Shown here piece after piece: positions 42,847-57,441 of a DNA stretch of 64,000 nt. The position numbers were made by a program, and so were the translations under genes. The notes beneath the pieces are model-generated. The model saw only the letters and a program-made list of their open reading frames with translations, was not told where the DNA came from and did no database searches. Each line of letters opens with the position of its first letter. The stretch's first letter is position 1. This DNA is from Gammaproteobacteria bacterium (GTDB lineage: Bacteria > Pseudomonadota > Gammaproteobacteria > Burkholderiales > Gallionellaceae), in the NCBI GenBank assembly GCA_018813765.1, contig JAHJBC010000004.1, forward strand, positions 1 to 64,000, given 5' to 3'.

Positions 42847-44793
42847 ATGACCGCTCTCAACGTCGCACAAAAAATCCTGCTGGCCAACGCGGCCGGAGGC
42901 CTGAAGCAACTCCCCGAAGCCGGGCAACCGCTGGAGATCCAGTTCACCCACACCCTGTACCAGGACGCCACCGGCACCGCTGCCGCGCTCGCCTTCGAGA
43001 AGATGGGCGTGGATCGCGTGAAGACGACTTCGGTGATCGTCGTTGACCACAAGACGCTGCAGGTCGGCTATATCGACAGCGACGACCACCACTATCTCGA
43101 AAGCTTCAGCAAGAAATACGGCTGCTACTTCTCGCGCTGCGGCAACGGCATCTGCCACAGCGTGTTCCTGCAGGACTTCGCGGCACCGGGCAAATCGGTG
43201 ATCGGCTCCGACTCGCACACCACCAACGCCGGCGGCATGGGCATGCTGGCGATGGGCGCGGGCGGCACCGACGTCTCCTTCGCCATGGCGGGCACCTCGT
43301 ACAAGATCGAGATGCCGCAGGTGGTGCAGGTCAACCTCACCGGCGCATTGCATCCCGGCGTGCTGGCCAAGGACGTGATCCTCAACGTGCTCAAGGTCAT
43401 CGGCATCAAGGGCAACAAGGGCATCTGCCTGGAATACACCGGCCCCGGCCTGAAGAGCCTCAACGTCTCCGACCGCGCCACCATCTGCAACATGGGCACC
43501 GAAGGCGGCGTCGCGTTCTCCATCTTCCCGTCGGATGACATCACCAAGGCTTACCTTGATGGTCGCCAGCGCAGCAAGGACTACCAGCCGCTGTCCGCCG
43601 ACGCGGGTGCCACCTATTCGCGCACCGTCGAGATCAACCTGTCCGACCTGCAACCGACCATCGCGCTGTATCCGCGCCTGAAGTCCATGGACCCGATCAA
43701 GGCACACGCGGGCGAGCCCATCGATGCCGTGTTCATCGGCAGTTGCACCAACGCCAACTACGAGAACCTGGCACGCGTCGGCGAGATCCTGCGCGGCAAG
43801 AAGGTCAAGGTCGACACCGCTATTGCTCCCGGCTCGCAAGCCATCGCGCGTCAACTGGCGCAAGCCGGCTATCTGGAGATCTTCTACGCCGCCGGTGTGC
43901 GCGTGATGGAAAACGCCTGCTCCGCCTGTATCGGCCAGGGTTTCAGCCCGGCCAGCAAAGGCGTGATGCTGTCCACCGCCAACCGCAACTTCGAAGGCCG
44001 TTCCGGCACCGAGACCGCTTCCGTGCACTTGGTCAGCCCGGCAACCGCCGCCGCCAGCGCCGTGATGGGTTGCATCACCGACCCGCGCGACATGCTGGGC
44101 AGCAATACCGAACTGGCGATCAAGCTGGTGCCGCCGGTCGTCGACATGGATTCCTACGTAGCGCCGCTGCCTCCCGCAGAGGCTGCCAAGGTCAAGATGG
44201 TTTACGGCCCGGACATCGCGCCGCTGCCCACGCTGGATCCGCTGCCGGCCAAGCTGTCCGGCGAAGTCCTGCTCAAGCTGGGCAACGAGATCACCACCGA
44301 CCACATTCAGCCCGCCGGCAAATACCTGTCGCTGCGTTCCAACGCCGACGAGTACGCGAAGCAGGCGACCTTTGTGCAGGTGGACAAGACCTTCAGCAGC
44401 CGCGCTGCGGCAGTGCGCGACGCGGGCAAGCACGGCTTCATCGTGGCCGGTGACGGCTACGGCATGGGCAGCTCGCGCGAACACGCAGGTCTGTGCCCGC
44501 GCATCCTCGGCGTGCGCGCCATCGTGGCCAAGGGCTTCGAGCGCATCCACCTGGCCAACCTCGCCAACTTTGGCATTCTGGGTCTGACCTTCGAAAATCC
44601 CGCCGATGCCGATCGCATCCAGCAGGGTGCCGAGGTATCGCTGGACATGGGCACGCTGGACACCGGCGCATTCAAGCTGGTGGTCAAGGGCGACGGAGAG
44701 ATCCCGCTCAAGCTCGCACAGGGCAAGGAAGATATTCCGATGATCCGTGCCGGCGGCGCGCTGTCCCTGTTCGCCAGCCAGCAGGCGGCCTGA
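42847..44793 (+). CDS. acn: Aconitate hydratase, Aquifex-type
   Basis: A protein of 648 residues, shorter than AcnA (about 890) and AcnB (about 860). The cluster ligands are in FIGSCTNANYENL and ENACSACIGQGFSP, with GSDSHTTNAGGMGMLAMGAGG and the C-terminal swivel domain motif GMGSSREHAGLCPR. This is the compact subfamily known from Aquifex and other reductive-TCA bacteria. It isomerises isocitrate and citrate. It is transcribed after aclBA and before icd, in pathway order. Confidence 0.92.
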   Translation: MTALNVAQKILLANAAGGLKQLPEAGQPLEIQFTHTLYQDATGTAAALAFEKMGVDRVKTTSVIVVDHKTLQVGYIDSDDHHYLESFSKKYGCYFSRCGNGICHSVFLQDFAAPGKSVIGSDSHTTNAGGMGMLAMGAGGTDVSFAMAGTSYKIEMPQVVQVNLTGALHPGVLAKDVILNVLKVIGIKGNKGICLEYTGPGLKSLNVSDRATICNMGTEGGVAFSIFPSDDITKAYLDGRQRSKDYQPLSADAGATYSRTVEINLSDLQPTIALYPRLKSMDPIKAHAGEPIDAVFIGSCTNANYENLARVGEILRGKKVKVDTAIAPGSQAIARQLAQAGYLEIFYAAGVRVMENACSACIGQGFSPASKGVMLSTANRNFEGRSGTETASVHLVSPATAAASAVMGCITDPRDMLGSNTELAIKLVPPVVDMDSYVAPLPPAEAAKVKMVYGPDIAPLPTLDPLPAKLSGEVLLKLGNEITTDHIQPAGKYLSLRSNADEYAKQATFVQVDKTFSSRAAAVRDAGKHGFIVAGDGYGMGSSREHAGLCPRILGVRAIVAKGFERIHLANLANFGILGLTFENPADADRIQQGAEVSLDMGTLDTGAFKLVVKGDGEIPLKLAQGKEDIPMIRAGGALSLFASQQAA

Positions 44794-44803
44794 GAAAAAA
44801 GGC

Positions 44804-44891
44804 GTAGGGTGCAATAAGCGAAGCGCATTGCACCATCTTTGCACCCTGCGTATTTGATTCGGCGCAATGCCCGTTGGTTATTGCGCCCTAC
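44804..44891. repeat. Intergenic repeat with GTAGGGTGCAATAA / TTATTGCGCCCTAC ends
   Basis: Imperfect inverted termini flank two smaller palindromes (GCGCATTGCACC region and GGCGCAATGCCC region) in the 117-nt gap between acn and icd. This looks like a small non-coding mobile or structural repeat. Confidence 0.6.
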
Positions 44892-44898
44892 ATTTTGA

Positions 44899-47136
<2,238 letters not shown>

Positions 47137-47167
47137 TCGTTGGCACTGAAGCATCAGCAGTAAAAGC

Positions 47168-47191
47168 AAAAGGCCGGGTAACCGGCCTTTT
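47168..47191 (+). terminator. Rho-independent terminator after icd
   Basis: AAAAGGCCGG-GTAA-CCGGCCTTTT, a 10-bp perfect stem with a T-run. It closes the reductive-TCA block. Confidence 0.88.
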
Positions 47192-47323
47192 GTCATTTGG
47201 AGCAGTAGGGACAAGACGTTTCTTTGCTAAGATAACGATAGACCACGTTTGGGAGCAGTAGGGGACTATCCACGGTTTCGGAAGTAATGGGATGCAATTT
47301 TATTGCGATGCTGACCCCTTTGA

Positions 47324-48047
47324 TTCTCCACCCAGAATCTGCTTGCCAACGCATCTCAAGCACACGTGGTCGAATCCGGCGTGGATTTGCAGCCAGATGC
47401 CCAAGGGCTGCTAGACTACGCCCAAAACCTTACTACAGGAGATGAACTCATGTTCACCATGGATGTGCCCTATGTGCCAGCGCAGCAAACGCCTATTGTG
47501 TTAGCGCAAGCAGCACCCATCACTGCTGCCACACCGCAACCTGATTTCACCTTTAACGCTTGTACTGAAGTTGAACACGTGACCACAGCATTTAGCGGTG
47601 TTAACCCAGCGCTTGGTCTCGCGAGCTATTTAGAGCGCCAGGGCAGGAGCACAATCGACCTTGCTACCATCAAAATCACCCTGCTTCAGCGTACTTCTCA
47701 TGGGGAGCTTACTCTAGGAGCCAGTGACCATGCTCGCTCAATGTCGGCTTATAGCTACGATCCCGAGCCCGAGTACATAGGTAAGGATCGTGCAGTCTTT
47801 ATGGCCGAGTTTGAGGGCAAGCGCTACAAAATCGTGGTGGATATTGTGGTGGTTGAGCAAGTCAACGAAAACGGTCCGAGCGTATGCCCCCCCCCCCGAA
47901 CTCATCAAAGTCAACGGCAAACCTGTGTCGGGCTCATCCAACTACGACCTGAACACTATCCCCTTGACCTTCGCCGACCTCACCGGTAGTGCCCTCGGCC
48001 AAACCAACGCCACCGGCATCACGTTGGATTCGAACGCCGCCGGCTAA
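47324..48047 (+). pseudogene. Fragment of a large repeat/adhesin-like protein, frameshifted at a poly-C tract
   Basis: An open stretch after a stop at 47321-47323 reads FSTQNLLANASQAHVVESG... with no convincing start (GTG 47366 is the first possible one) to ...NENGPSVCPPP. There an 11-C tract (47887-47897) shifts the frame. With 10 Cs the protein would continue ELIKVNGKPVSGSSNYDL... to a stop at 48047. The tail GITLDSNAAG resembles repeats found in very large secreted bacterial proteins, but the family is not certain. GC content is lower than in the neighbouring genes. Its position between two TCA blocks and the missing ends mark it as a decayed insertion. Confidence 0.5.
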
Positions 48048-48186
48048 GGGAAGCTAGGGGTCAGGTCTTGCCTTTTGCCTTTTCCTCCTAACAACAGCGG
48101 ATTTTTTGGCTTAAATTAATTCAGGGTGAGCCGAATAATCGCCAGCCAGAGCAAGGCCAAAGTTAGTTAAGTTAACGTGGAACAGG

Positions 48187-48384
48187 ACAGGCTGGCAGCC
48201 ACGTCACCGTCAGCGACGTACGCCTCTCCGGCTTGCCGCAGTTGCACGACGAAGCCGCCACCATGCTGGAAGACGGCACACTCGCCTTCAATCCGTTCGC
48301 CCAGGTGGACAATCCTGTCCTGAGCAACGTCGAAGGGGCCGCCGTGCTGCAACTCGGCTCTCGAAAACGGGCTAGCACACAATA
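48187..48384 (+). pseudogene. Second remnant of a large secreted repeat protein
   Basis: An open frame without a start reads GQAGSHVTVSDVRLSGLPQL then HDEAATMLEDGTLAFNPFAQ to a stop at 48384. It includes a 24-nt dispersed repeat at 48314-48337 (CCTGTCCTGAGC ... GTCGAAGGG). It is probably part of the same decayed gene as 47324-48047. Positions 48048-48186 show no gene. Confidence 0.35.
48314..48337. repeat. 24-nt dispersed repeat
   Basis: CCTGTCCTGAGC-AAC-GTCGAAGGG. The reverse complement of positions 58310-58333 matches it at 21 of 24 bases. Confidence 0.6.
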
Positions 48385-48540
48385 AATCTTCAAACCGAAA
48401 CGGTCAGGTAAATACATCGGCAACAGGGACTTTTGTGCATATCCATCGCGATTATTGTGCGCACGATTGACGAGTATTAGAAATGTGATCGCCGCACATT
48501 TGCGACTTTGCCGCTCGGGTATTGCGTGTAGAATCTCCGC

Positions 48541-48942
48541 ATGGAAAAAAACATGTGCGCTGCCGACATGACAAAAAAACGTCCAAAACACCTCGCCCTC
48601 CACCAGATCAAACTGCCGCTCCCTGGCATCGTTTCCATCCTGCATCGCCTGAGCGGCGTACTCCTGTTCATCGCCTTGCCGCTGTTGTTGCTGATATTCC
48701 AGTACAGCCTCAATTCCATCGAGACCCACACCCGCCTCGTCGAAATGCTGGACGGAGCGCTGGTCAAGTTGCCGCTGCTCGGTCTGTTGTGGGCGTTCCT
48801 GCACCATTTCTGCGCCGGCATCCGTTATCTGCTGATCGACCTGCACATCGGATCGGATCTCGCGGGTGCGCGCACCAGCAGCAAATGGGTGATGGCGGTC
48901 AGCCTGCTGCTGACCGTGTTGCTGGGAGCAAAGCTATGGTGA
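48541..48942 (+). CDS. sdhC: Succinate dehydrogenase cytochrome b556 subunit
   Basis: A membrane anchor of up to 133 residues with three hydrophobic helices. The SdhC signature RPKHLALHQIKLPLPGIVSI, then LHRLSGVLLF, is present, and the heme-ligand H lies in FLHHFCAGIRYLLID. A TAGAAT -10 element at 48529-48534 would start transcription near 48541, so ATG 48568 (MTKKRPKHL) is an equally good start and fits relatives better. It is the first gene of the oxidative block sdhCDAB-sdhE-gltA-sucAB and overlaps sdhD by 7 nt. Confidence 0.9.
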   Translation: MEKNMCAADMTKKRPKHLALHQIKLPLPGIVSILHRLSGVLLFIALPLLLLIFQYSLNSIETHTRLVEMLDGALVKLPLLGLLWAFLHHFCAGIRYLLIDLHIGSDLAGARTSSKWVMAVSLLLTVLLGAKLW

Positions 48943-49283
48943 ACCGCGTAGTCACCGGTGCGCATTACGGCCTGCGCGACTGGCTGGCGCAACGCATCAC
49001 CGCGGTGGTGATGGCGGCCTATAGTCTGGCTCTGGCGGCATGGCTGCTGCTGCAACCGACCGTCGATTACGACACCTGGTCGGCGCTATTCAGCAGCGAC
49101 GCAGTGCGCTCCTTCACCCTGTTGTTCCTGCTATGCCTGTACTACCACGCCTGGATAGGCGTGCGCGACATCGTGATGGATTACGTGAAACCCGCCGGGA
49201 TCAGGCTGGCCATCCATGTCGCGGTGATACTGGCGCTGGTGATGTACGCCATCTGGGCGGTGCAGATTCTCTGGGGTATGTAA
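48936..49283 (+). CDS. sdhD: Succinate dehydrogenase membrane anchor subunit
   Basis: A protein of 115 residues with three membrane helices. [20 protein letters not shown] and the heme/quinone region [20 protein letters not shown] are typical of SdhD. It overlaps sdhC at its start and sdhA at its stop (TAATG), which shows translational coupling. Confidence 0.9.
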   Translation: MVNRVVTGAHYGLRDWLAQRITAVVMAAYSLALAAWLLLQPTVDYDTWSALFSSDAVRSFTLLFLLCLYYHAWIGVRDIVMDYVKPAGIRLAIHVAVILALVMYAIWAVQILWGM

Positions 49284-51046
49284 TGGCGATAACGAAAAGA
49301 ACATTCGACGTGGTGGTGGTGGGCGCAGGCGGATCGGGCATGCGCGCGGCGCTGCACCTGTCGCAGTCCGGGCTCAAGGTGGCGGTGTTGTCCAAGGTGT
49401 TCCCGACACGTTCGCACACGGTGGCGGCGCAGGGCGGCATCGCGGCCTCGCTGGGTAACGTGACGGAAGACAACTGGCACTGGCACATGTACGACACGGT
49501 GAAGGGCTCGGACTATCTGGGCGACCAGGATGCCATCGAATACATGTGCCGCGCCGCGCCCGAGGTGGTGTACGAACTCGAACACTTCGGCATGCCGTTC
49601 GACCGGCTCGACAATGGCAAGATCTACCAGCGTCCGTTCGGCGGGCACATGCAGGATTACGGCAAGAACCCGGTGCAGCGCGCTTGCGCGGCGGCCGACC
49701 GCACCGGCCACGCGCTGCTGCACACGCTGTACCAGCAGAACGTGAAAGCCAACACCCATTTCTTCATCGAGTGGATGGCGCTGGACCTGATCCGCGACCA
49801 GGACGGCGACGTGCTCGGTGTGGTGGCGATGGAGATAGAGACTTCCGAGGTGATGGTGCTGCACGCGCGCGCAACGCTGTTCGCCACCGGCGGGGCGGGG
49901 CGCATCTTTTCGGCCAGCACCAATGCCTACATCAACACTGGCGACGGCCTGGGCATGGCCGCGCGCGCGGGCATCCCGCTCGAAGACATGGAGTTCTTCC
50001 AGTTCCACCCCACCGGCGTGTACGGCGCGGGTGTGCTGATCTCGGAAGGCGTGCGAGGCGAGGGTGGTTACCTGGTGAACAGCAAGGGCGAACGCTTCAT
50101 GCCCAACTATGCGCCCACAGCAAAAGACCTGGCCAGCCGCGACGTGGTGTCGCGCGCCATCGCCACCGAGATCAGGGAGGGCAGGGGATGCGGTCCGCAC
50201 GGCGACCATATCCTGCTCAAGGTCGATCACATCGGCGACGAGGTCATCCGCCAGCGCCTGCCCGGTATCCGCGACATCTCCATCAAGTTCGCGCATGTCG
50301 ACCCGGCCAAGGCACCCATTCCCGTTGTCCCCACTGCGCACTACATGATGGGTGGCATCCCGACCAATTATCACGGCCAGGTGGTGGTGCCCCAGGAGAC
50401 CGCGCCCGAGGACGTGGTGCAGGGCTTCTATGCGGTGGGCGAATGCGCCTGCGTGTCGGTGCACGGCGCCAACCGCCTCGGCTGCAATTCACTGCTCGAC
50501 CTGCTGGTGTTCGGCCGTGCCGCCGCGCGCCAGATCGTCGACGACCTCGAGCGCAATCCCCATCCCAAGCGCCTGCCGGCCGATTGCGCCGATTATTCGC
50601 TGGCGCGACTGGCGCGGCTGGAGAACCAGAAGGACGGCGAAAGCGTCGCTGAGGTCGGTGATGCCATGCGCCGAAGCATGCAGAAACATTGCGGCGTGTT
50701 CCGTTTCCCCGACCTGCTGGCCGAAGGCGTGCAACAGATTGGACAGATCGCCGAGCGCGCCGGCAACACCGTGATCTGCGACAAGAGCCGCGTGTTCAAC
50801 ACCGCCCGCGTCGAGGCGCTGGAACTGGACAACCTGATCGAGGTGGCGCAGGCGACCATGACGGCCGCCGCCGCGCGCGAGGAAAGCCGCGGCGCGCACG
50901 CGCGCGACGACTTCCCCGAGCGCGACGACAAGAACTGGCTCAAGCATTCGCTGTATTTCAGCGAGGGCCAGCGCCTGGATTACAAGCCGGTGCGCCTGAA
51001 ACCGCTGAGCGTGGAGAGCTTCCCGCTCAAGCCTAGGGTTTATTGA
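49283..51046 (+). CDS. sdhA: Succinate dehydrogenase flavoprotein subunit
   Basis: A protein of 587 residues. Covalent FAD is expected on H45 in [13 protein letters not shown]. Substrate-site motifs [20 protein letters not shown] and [19 protein letters not shown] are intact. It oxidises succinate to fumarate and reduces quinone in the membrane complex. It contrasts with the frdA at 26033, which lacks the FAD-linking His and has soluble HdrBC partners. It is followed by a 74-nt inverted repeat before sdhB. Confidence 0.96.
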   Translation: MAITKRTFDVVVVGAGGSGMRAALHLSQSGLKVAVLSKVFPTRSHTVAAQGGIAASLGNVTEDNWHWHMYDTVKGSDYLGDQDAIEYMCRAAPEVVYELEHFGMPFDRLDNGKIYQRPFGGHMQDYGKNPVQRACAAADRTGHALLHTLYQQNVKANTHFFIEWMALDLIRDQDGDVLGVVAMEIETSEVMVLHARATLFATGGAGRIFSASTNAYINTGDGLGMAARAGIPLEDMEFFQFHPTGVYGAGVLISEGVRGEGGYLVNSKGERFMPNYAPTAKDLASRDVVSRAIATEIREGRGCGPHGDHILLKVDHIGDEVIRQRLPGIRDISIKFAHVDPAKAPIPVVPTAHYMMGGIPTNYHGQVVVPQETAPEDVVQGFYAVGECACVSVHGANRLGCNSLLDLLVFGRAAARQIVDDLERNPHPKRLPADCADYSLARLARLENQKDGESVAEVGDAMRRSMQKHCGVFRFPDLLAEGVQQIGQIAERAGNTVICDKSRVFNTARVEALELDNLIEVAQATMTAAAAREESRGAHARDDFPERDDKNWLKHSLYFSEGQRLDYKPVRLKPLSVESFPLKPRVY

Positions 51047-51120
51047 GCTTGTAGCTCGTAGCTTGTAGCGGGTAGCCACCCCAGGGTTCGCTACAAGCTA
51101 CCGGCCACAGGCTACAAGCT
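51047..51120. repeat. Long inverted repeat with GCTTGTAGC units between sdhA and sdhB
   Basis: The left arm has GCTTGTAGC twice and the right arm has GCTACAAGC (51090) and GCTACAAGC (51111). The same family is found between aclB and aclA (39741-39808). It lies inside an operon. Confidence 0.75.
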
Positions 51121-51132
51121 TGGGAAAACAAC

Positions 51133-51828
51133 ATGAAATTCAAAATCTATCGCTACAACCCCGAGACCGACACCCGGCCCTACATGCAGGACTACGATCT
51201 CGACCTGCAAGCGGGCGATGCCATGCTGCTGGACGCGCTGATGCTGCTGAAGCAGCAGGACGACAGCATCGGTTTCCGCAAATCCTGCCGCGAGGGCGTG
51301 TGCGGCTCAGATGCGATGAACATCAACGGCCGCAACGGGCTGGCCTGCGTCACGCCGCTGTCATCGCTCAAGCAACCCATCGTGATCCGCCCCTTGCCGG
51401 GACTGCCGGTGATACGCGACCTGATCGTGGACATGACGCAGTTCTTCAAACAGTACCACTCGATCAAACCCTATCTGGTGAACAACGATCCGCCGCCCGA
51501 GACCGAGCGCCTGCAATCGCCCGAACAGCGCAAGGAACTCGACGGACTGTACGAATGCATCCTGTGCGCGTGCTGCACCACGTCCTGCCCCTCGTTCTGG
51601 TGGAACCCGGACAAGTTCGTCGGTCCGGCCGGCCTGTTACAGGCCTACCGTTTCATCGCCGACACGCGCGATCAGGACACGGCAGAGCGGCTGGACAATC
51701 TGGAAGACCCGTATCACCTGTTCCGCTGCCACACCATCATGAACTGCGTCGATGTCTGTCCCAAGGAACTGAACCCGACCCAGGCCATCGGCAAGATCAA
51801 GGACATGATGGTGAAGAGGGTGGTATGA
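51133..51828 (+). CDS. sdhB: Succinate dehydrogenase iron-sulfur subunit
   Basis: A protein of 231 residues with the [2Fe-2S] motif CREGVCGSDAM...LAC, the [4Fe-4S] motif CILCACCTTSCPSFWW and the [3Fe-4S] motif CHTIMNCVDVCPKELNP. It links SdhA to the membrane subunits. Its stop overlaps the sdhE start by 4 nt. Confidence 0.95.
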   Translation: MKFKIYRYNPETDTRPYMQDYDLDLQAGDAMLLDALMLLKQQDDSIGFRKSCREGVCGSDAMNINGRNGLACVTPLSSLKQPIVIRPLPGLPVIRDLIVDMTQFFKQYHSIKPYLVNNDPPPETERLQSPEQRKELDGLYECILCACCTTSCPSFWWNPDKFVGPAGLLQAYRFIADTRDQDTAERLDNLEDPYHLFRCHTIMNCVDVCPKELNPTQAIGKIKDMMVKRVV

Positions 51829-52058
51829 AAGAACTGGAGCGCGTGCGCTGGCGTTGCCGGCGCGGCCTGCTGGAGCTGGACATCGTGCTCGGGCGCTTCG
51901 TCGAGCAGCGTTACGCGGGAATGGATCGCGGGCAGTGCGAGGCATTTGATGAGTTGCTGGACTTGCCGGACACGGTGCTGTGGGATCTGGTCACCGGCAA
52001 GAAGGAGCCTGAGCATGAACACCTGCGCCCAGTGCTGGAATGGTTACAGTCAGCCTGA
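51825..52058 (+). CDS. sdhE: FAD assembly factor SdhE
   Basis: A protein of 77 residues of the SdhE/Sdh5 family. It helps attach FAD covalently to SdhA. The signature is near the N-terminus (RVRWRCRRGLLELDIVLGRF) with FDELLDLPDTVLWD later; the usual RGxxE reads RRGLLELD. Its position directly after sdhB is usual. The soluble frdA in this window would not need it. Confidence 0.9.
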   Translation: MKELERVRWRCRRGLLELDIVLGRFVEQRYAGMDRGQCEAFDELLDLPDTVLWDLVTGKKEPEHEHLRPVLEWLQSA

Positions 52059-52076
52059 CTGAAAGGAAGGTGGATC

Positions 52077-53366
52077 ATGGAAGACAAGAAACGCATCGCA
52101 ACTCTCACCCTGGACGACGGCCGCACCCTCGAACTGCCGATTCTCTCCGGCACATTGGGAACGGATGTGATCGACATCCGCGGTCTCAACAAGCTGGGCC
52201 TGTTCACCTACGACCCGGCGTTCTTTTCCACTTCCAGTTGCATGTCGCGCATCACCTACATCGATGGCGATGCGGGGCTGCTGTATTACCGCGGTTATCC
52301 CATCGAACAACTGGCGAAGCATTCCGATTTTCTCGAGGTCAGCTACCTGCTGCTGAACGGGGAACTGCCGAACGTCGAACAGTACGCGGCTTTCGCCAAG
52401 CGCATGACGCGCCACACCATGGTGCACGAGCAACTGGCGCGCTTCTATCAGGGTTTCCGTCGCGACGCGCACCCGATGGCGGTGATGGTGGGCGTGGTGG
52501 GCGCGCTGTCGGCCTTCTATCACGACTCGCTGGATATCGAGGATCCCGCGCACCGCGAGTTGTCGGCGATGCGCATGCTGGCCAAGGTGCCGACCATCGC
52601 GGCGATGGCGCACAAGTACCACATCGGCCAGCCCTTCATGTATCCGAAGAACAAGTTCAGCTATGCCGAGAACTTCATGTACATGATGTTCGGCACGCCC
52701 ACCGAGGATTACGTGCCCAACCCGGTGCTGACGCGCGCGCTGGATCGCATCTTCATCCTGCATGCCGACCACGAGCAGAACGCTTCCACCTCGACGGTGC
52801 GCCTGGCCGGATCGAGCGGCGCCAACCCGTTCGCCTGCATCGCCTCCGGCATCGCGGCGCTGTGGGGTCCCGCGCACGGCGGGGCGAACGAGGCCGCACT
52901 GAAGATGCTGGAAGAGGTTGGCGACATCTCGCGCGTGAAGGAATACGTGCAGGGTGTGAAGGACAAGAAGTACCGCCTGATGGGCTTCGGCCACCGCGTC
53001 TACAAGAACATGGACCCGCGCGCGGCGGTAATGCGCGAGACCTGTTACGAGGTGCTCAAGGAACTGAAGCTGGAAAACCACAAGCTGTTCGAGCTAGCGA
53101 TGGAACTGGAGCGCGTCGCCCTGAGCGACCCCTATTTCATCGACCATAAGCTGTACCCGAACGTGGACTTCTATTCCGGCATCGTGCTGCGCGCGCTGGG
53201 CATCCCGGTCAACATGTTCACGGTGATCTTCGCGGTGGCACGCACCGTGGGCTGGATCTCGCAGTGGAATGAAATGATCGCGGATGCAGACCACAAGATC
53301 GGCCGACCGCGCCAGTTGTACCGCGGCGCAACGCGGCGCGACTACCTTCCGCTCGACCAGCGCTGA
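52077..53366 (+). CDS. gltA: Citrate synthase
   Basis: A protein of 429 residues, the type II (hexameric, proteobacterial) length. Catalytic residues are in [29 protein letters not shown] and [13 protein letters not shown] (D in PNVDFYSG). It forms citrate from oxaloacetate and acetyl-CoA, the opposite net direction to the ATP-citrate lyase at 38448-42540. Having both enzymes in one window means the two need separate regulation to avoid ATP loss. Confidence 0.96.
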   Translation: MEDKKRIATLTLDDGRTLELPILSGTLGTDVIDIRGLNKLGLFTYDPAFFSTSSCMSRITYIDGDAGLLYYRGYPIEQLAKHSDFLEVSYLLLNGELPNVEQYAAFAKRMTRHTMVHEQLARFYQGFRRDAHPMAVMVGVVGALSAFYHDSLDIEDPAHRELSAMRMLAKVPTIAAMAHKYHIGQPFMYPKNKFSYAENFMYMMFGTPTEDYVPNPVLTRALDRIFILHADHEQNASTSTVRLAGSSGANPFACIASGIAALWGPAHGGANEAALKMLEEVGDISRVKEYVQGVKDKKYRLMGFGHRVYKNMDPRAAVMRETCYEVLKELKLENHKLFELAMELERVALSDPYFIDHKLYPNVDFYSGIVLRALGIPVNMFTVIFAVARTVGWISQWNEMIADADHKIGRPRQLYRGATRRDYLPLDQR

Positions 53367-53383
53367 GCGGGACGGGGCAGATC

Positions 53384-56238
53384 ATGAACTCCCCCGGAAA
53401 TATCAGCTACCTGCAGCTCATGCAGAACACCACGTTGTTGTCCGGCGGCAACAACGCGTTCGTGGAAGCCCTGTACGAGGATTACCTGCGCGATGCCGCC
53501 TCGGTGCCGCAGGAATGGCGCGACTATTTCGACCGGCTGCAATCCGCCGAAACCCACGACGTGGCGCACAGTCCGATACGGCACGGCTTCCTTCAACTGG
53601 GCGCGCGCCATGTCGAGAAGATGCAGAGTCCGGAGGAGACGCGCAAACAGGCCTCGGTGCTGCAACTCATCAACGCCTACCGATTCTTTGGGGCGCGCAT
53701 CGCCGATCTCGATCCGCTCAAGCGCCATATCAAATCCGAGGTGGCGGAACTGACACCGTCGTATTACGGACTGGGCGATGCGGACATGGATACCGCCTTC
53801 TTCACCGGCTCGCTGGTGGGCGGCACGCGCATGACCCTGCGCGAGATCATGCAGCGTCTGCGCCGCATCTACTGCAGCAGCGTCGGTGCGGAATACATGT
53901 ACATCAGCAGCATCCCGCACAAACGCTGGATTCAGGCGCGACTGGAAGGAGCGGAAGGCGAGATGCATTATCCGGTCGAGACCCGGAAACGGCTGCTCGA
54001 ACGCCTGACCGCCGCCGAAGGGCTGGAACGCTACCTGCACACCAAGTATGTCGGGCAGAAACGCTTCTCGCTCGAAGGCGGCGACACGCTGATCCCTTTG
54101 CTCGACCACATGCTGCAACGCGCGGGTGCGCAGGGAGTGAAGGAATCGGTGATCGGCATGGCGCACCGCGGGCGGCTGAACGTGCTGGTCAACACGCTGG
54201 GCAAGCTGCCGAGGGAACTGTTCGCCGAATTCGAGGGCATCCACACGGAACATCTGGCTTCCGGCGACGTGAAGTACCACCAGGGATTCTCTTCCGACAT
54301 TCCCACGCCCGGCGGGCCCATGCATCTCACGCTGGCGTTCAACCCTTCGCACCTCGAGATTGTGAATCCGGTGGTGGAAGGCTCGGTGCGCGCGCGCCAG
54401 CACCGCCGCGGCGATGTCGACGGCAGGCAGGTGCTGCCCATCCTCATCCACGGCGACGCCGCCTTCGCCGGGCAGGGCGTCAATCAGGAGACCTTCAACC
54501 TGTCGCAGACGCGCGGCTACGGCACCGGCGGCACCGTGCACATCGTGGTCAACAACCAGATCGGCTTCACCACCTCCGATCCGCGCGATGCGCGTTCGTC
54601 GCCGCACTGTACCGATGTCGCCAAGATAGTCGAGGCGCCCATCTTCCACGTCAACGCCGACGATCCAGAGGCGGTGCTGCTGGTGACCGAGATCGCGCTC
54701 GATTACCGCATGCAGTTCGGCATCGATGTCGTGATCGACATGGTGTGTTTCCGCAAGCTCGGACACAACGAGCAGGACGAGCCGCTGGTCACCCAGCCGC
54801 TGATGTACCGCAAGGTCAACCAGCATCCCGGTACGCGCGCCTTGTATGCGCGCCGCCTGGTGGAGCAGGGTGTGCTGCAACAGGGCGAACCCGAGGCCAT
54901 GGTCACCGCGTTCCGCCAGGCCATGGACAGCGGGCACAACCCCACCCAGCCCGTGCTGACCGGATTCAAGCAGGAGCACGCGGTGAACTGGACGAGATAT
55001 ACCGGCGGCATTTCGTGGAAGACGCCGGCGGAGACCGGTCTGCCGCTGGAACGCCTGCAGCAGCTGGCGCAACGGCTGGTCGCAGTTCCCGATGGTTTCA
55101 AGCTGCATGCGCGCGTGGAAAAGATACTGGCCGACCGCACTGCGATGGGCAAGGGCGAGCTGCCGTTGGACTGGGGCATGGCAGAAAGCCTGGCCTATGC
55201 CAGCCTGGTCGCGGAAGGTTATCCGGTGCGACTGTCCGGCGAGGACTGCGGCCGCGGCACTTTCTTCCACCGCCATGCGGTGCTGCACGACCTGAAGCGC
55301 GAGCAATGGGACCAGGGCATCCATATCCCGCTGCAGCATATCGCGCCAGACCAGGCTGACTATACGGTGATCGATTCCATCCTGTCGGAAGAAGCGGTGC
55401 TGGGTTTCGAATACGGCTATGCCACGGCCGAGCCCGACACGCTGACGCTGTGGGAAGCGCAGTTCGGCGATTTCGCCAACGGCGCGCAGGTCGTCATCGA
55501 CCAGTTCATCGCCTCGGGCGAGGCCAAGTGGGGCAGGCTGTGCGGGCTGGTGATGCTGCTGCCGCACGGTTACGAGGGGCAGGGACCGGAACATTCTTCC
55601 GCGCGCATCGAGCGTTACCTGCAACTGTGCGCCGACTACAACATCCAGGTGTGCATCCCTTCTACCGCCGCGCAGATATTCCATTTGCTGCGCCGCCAGA
55701 TGCTGCGCCCTTATCGCAAGCCGCTCATCGTGTTCACGCCCAAGAGCCTGCTGCGCAGCAAGGATGCCGCTTCCCCGCTGGAGTCGCTCAGCGAGGGCAA
55801 GTTCCAGACGGTGATCCCCGAAGTCGACGCGATGGATGCGAAGAAGGTCAAGCGCATCATCATGTGCAGCGGCAAGGTGTACTTCGACCTGCTCAAGTAC
55901 CGCCGCGAAAAAGGCATAGCGAATGTCGCCATTGTGCGTCTGGAACAACTCTATCCTTTCCCGCACGAGGATTTTTCCGACCTGATCGTGTCTTATCCCC
56001 AGGCGCGCGAGGTGGTGTGGTGCCAGGAAGAGCCGGGCAACCAGGGCGCGTGGCACCGCATCCAGCATTACCTGCTGCGCCACATGCGCCCCAACATGCG
56101 TCTCGACTACGCATTGCGTCCCTCGTCGGCCTCACCTGCCGCCGGTTATCTTGCAGTACACAACGAACAACAGAAAGATGTGATTGCGGCGGCCTTCCGC
56201 CCGAATCTCAATATCAAGAACACACCGGGAGCACACTC

Positions 56239-56242
<4 letters not shown>
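53384..56242 (+). CDS. sucA: 2-oxoglutarate dehydrogenase E1 component
   Basis: A protein of 952 residues with the N-terminal DYFDRLQ helix region and TPP-domain motifs ([57 protein letters not shown]). It decarboxylates 2-oxoglutarate and hands the succinyl group to SucB. It is the oxidative counterpart of KorABCD. It overlaps sucB by 4 nt. Confidence 0.96.

Positions 56243-57440
<1,198 letters not shown>

Positions 57441-57441
<1 letters not shown>

Noticed and set aside
39805-44844. 1679-codon open frame on the minus strand across aclA and acn
   Set aside because: It is a shadow of two strongly coded genes in GC-rich DNA. Its translation is low-complexity (His, Arg, Gly, Asp-rich) and matches no family.
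53342-56083. 913-codon minus-strand frame over sucA
   Set aside because: Shadow of a clear 2-oxoglutarate dehydrogenase E1 gene.
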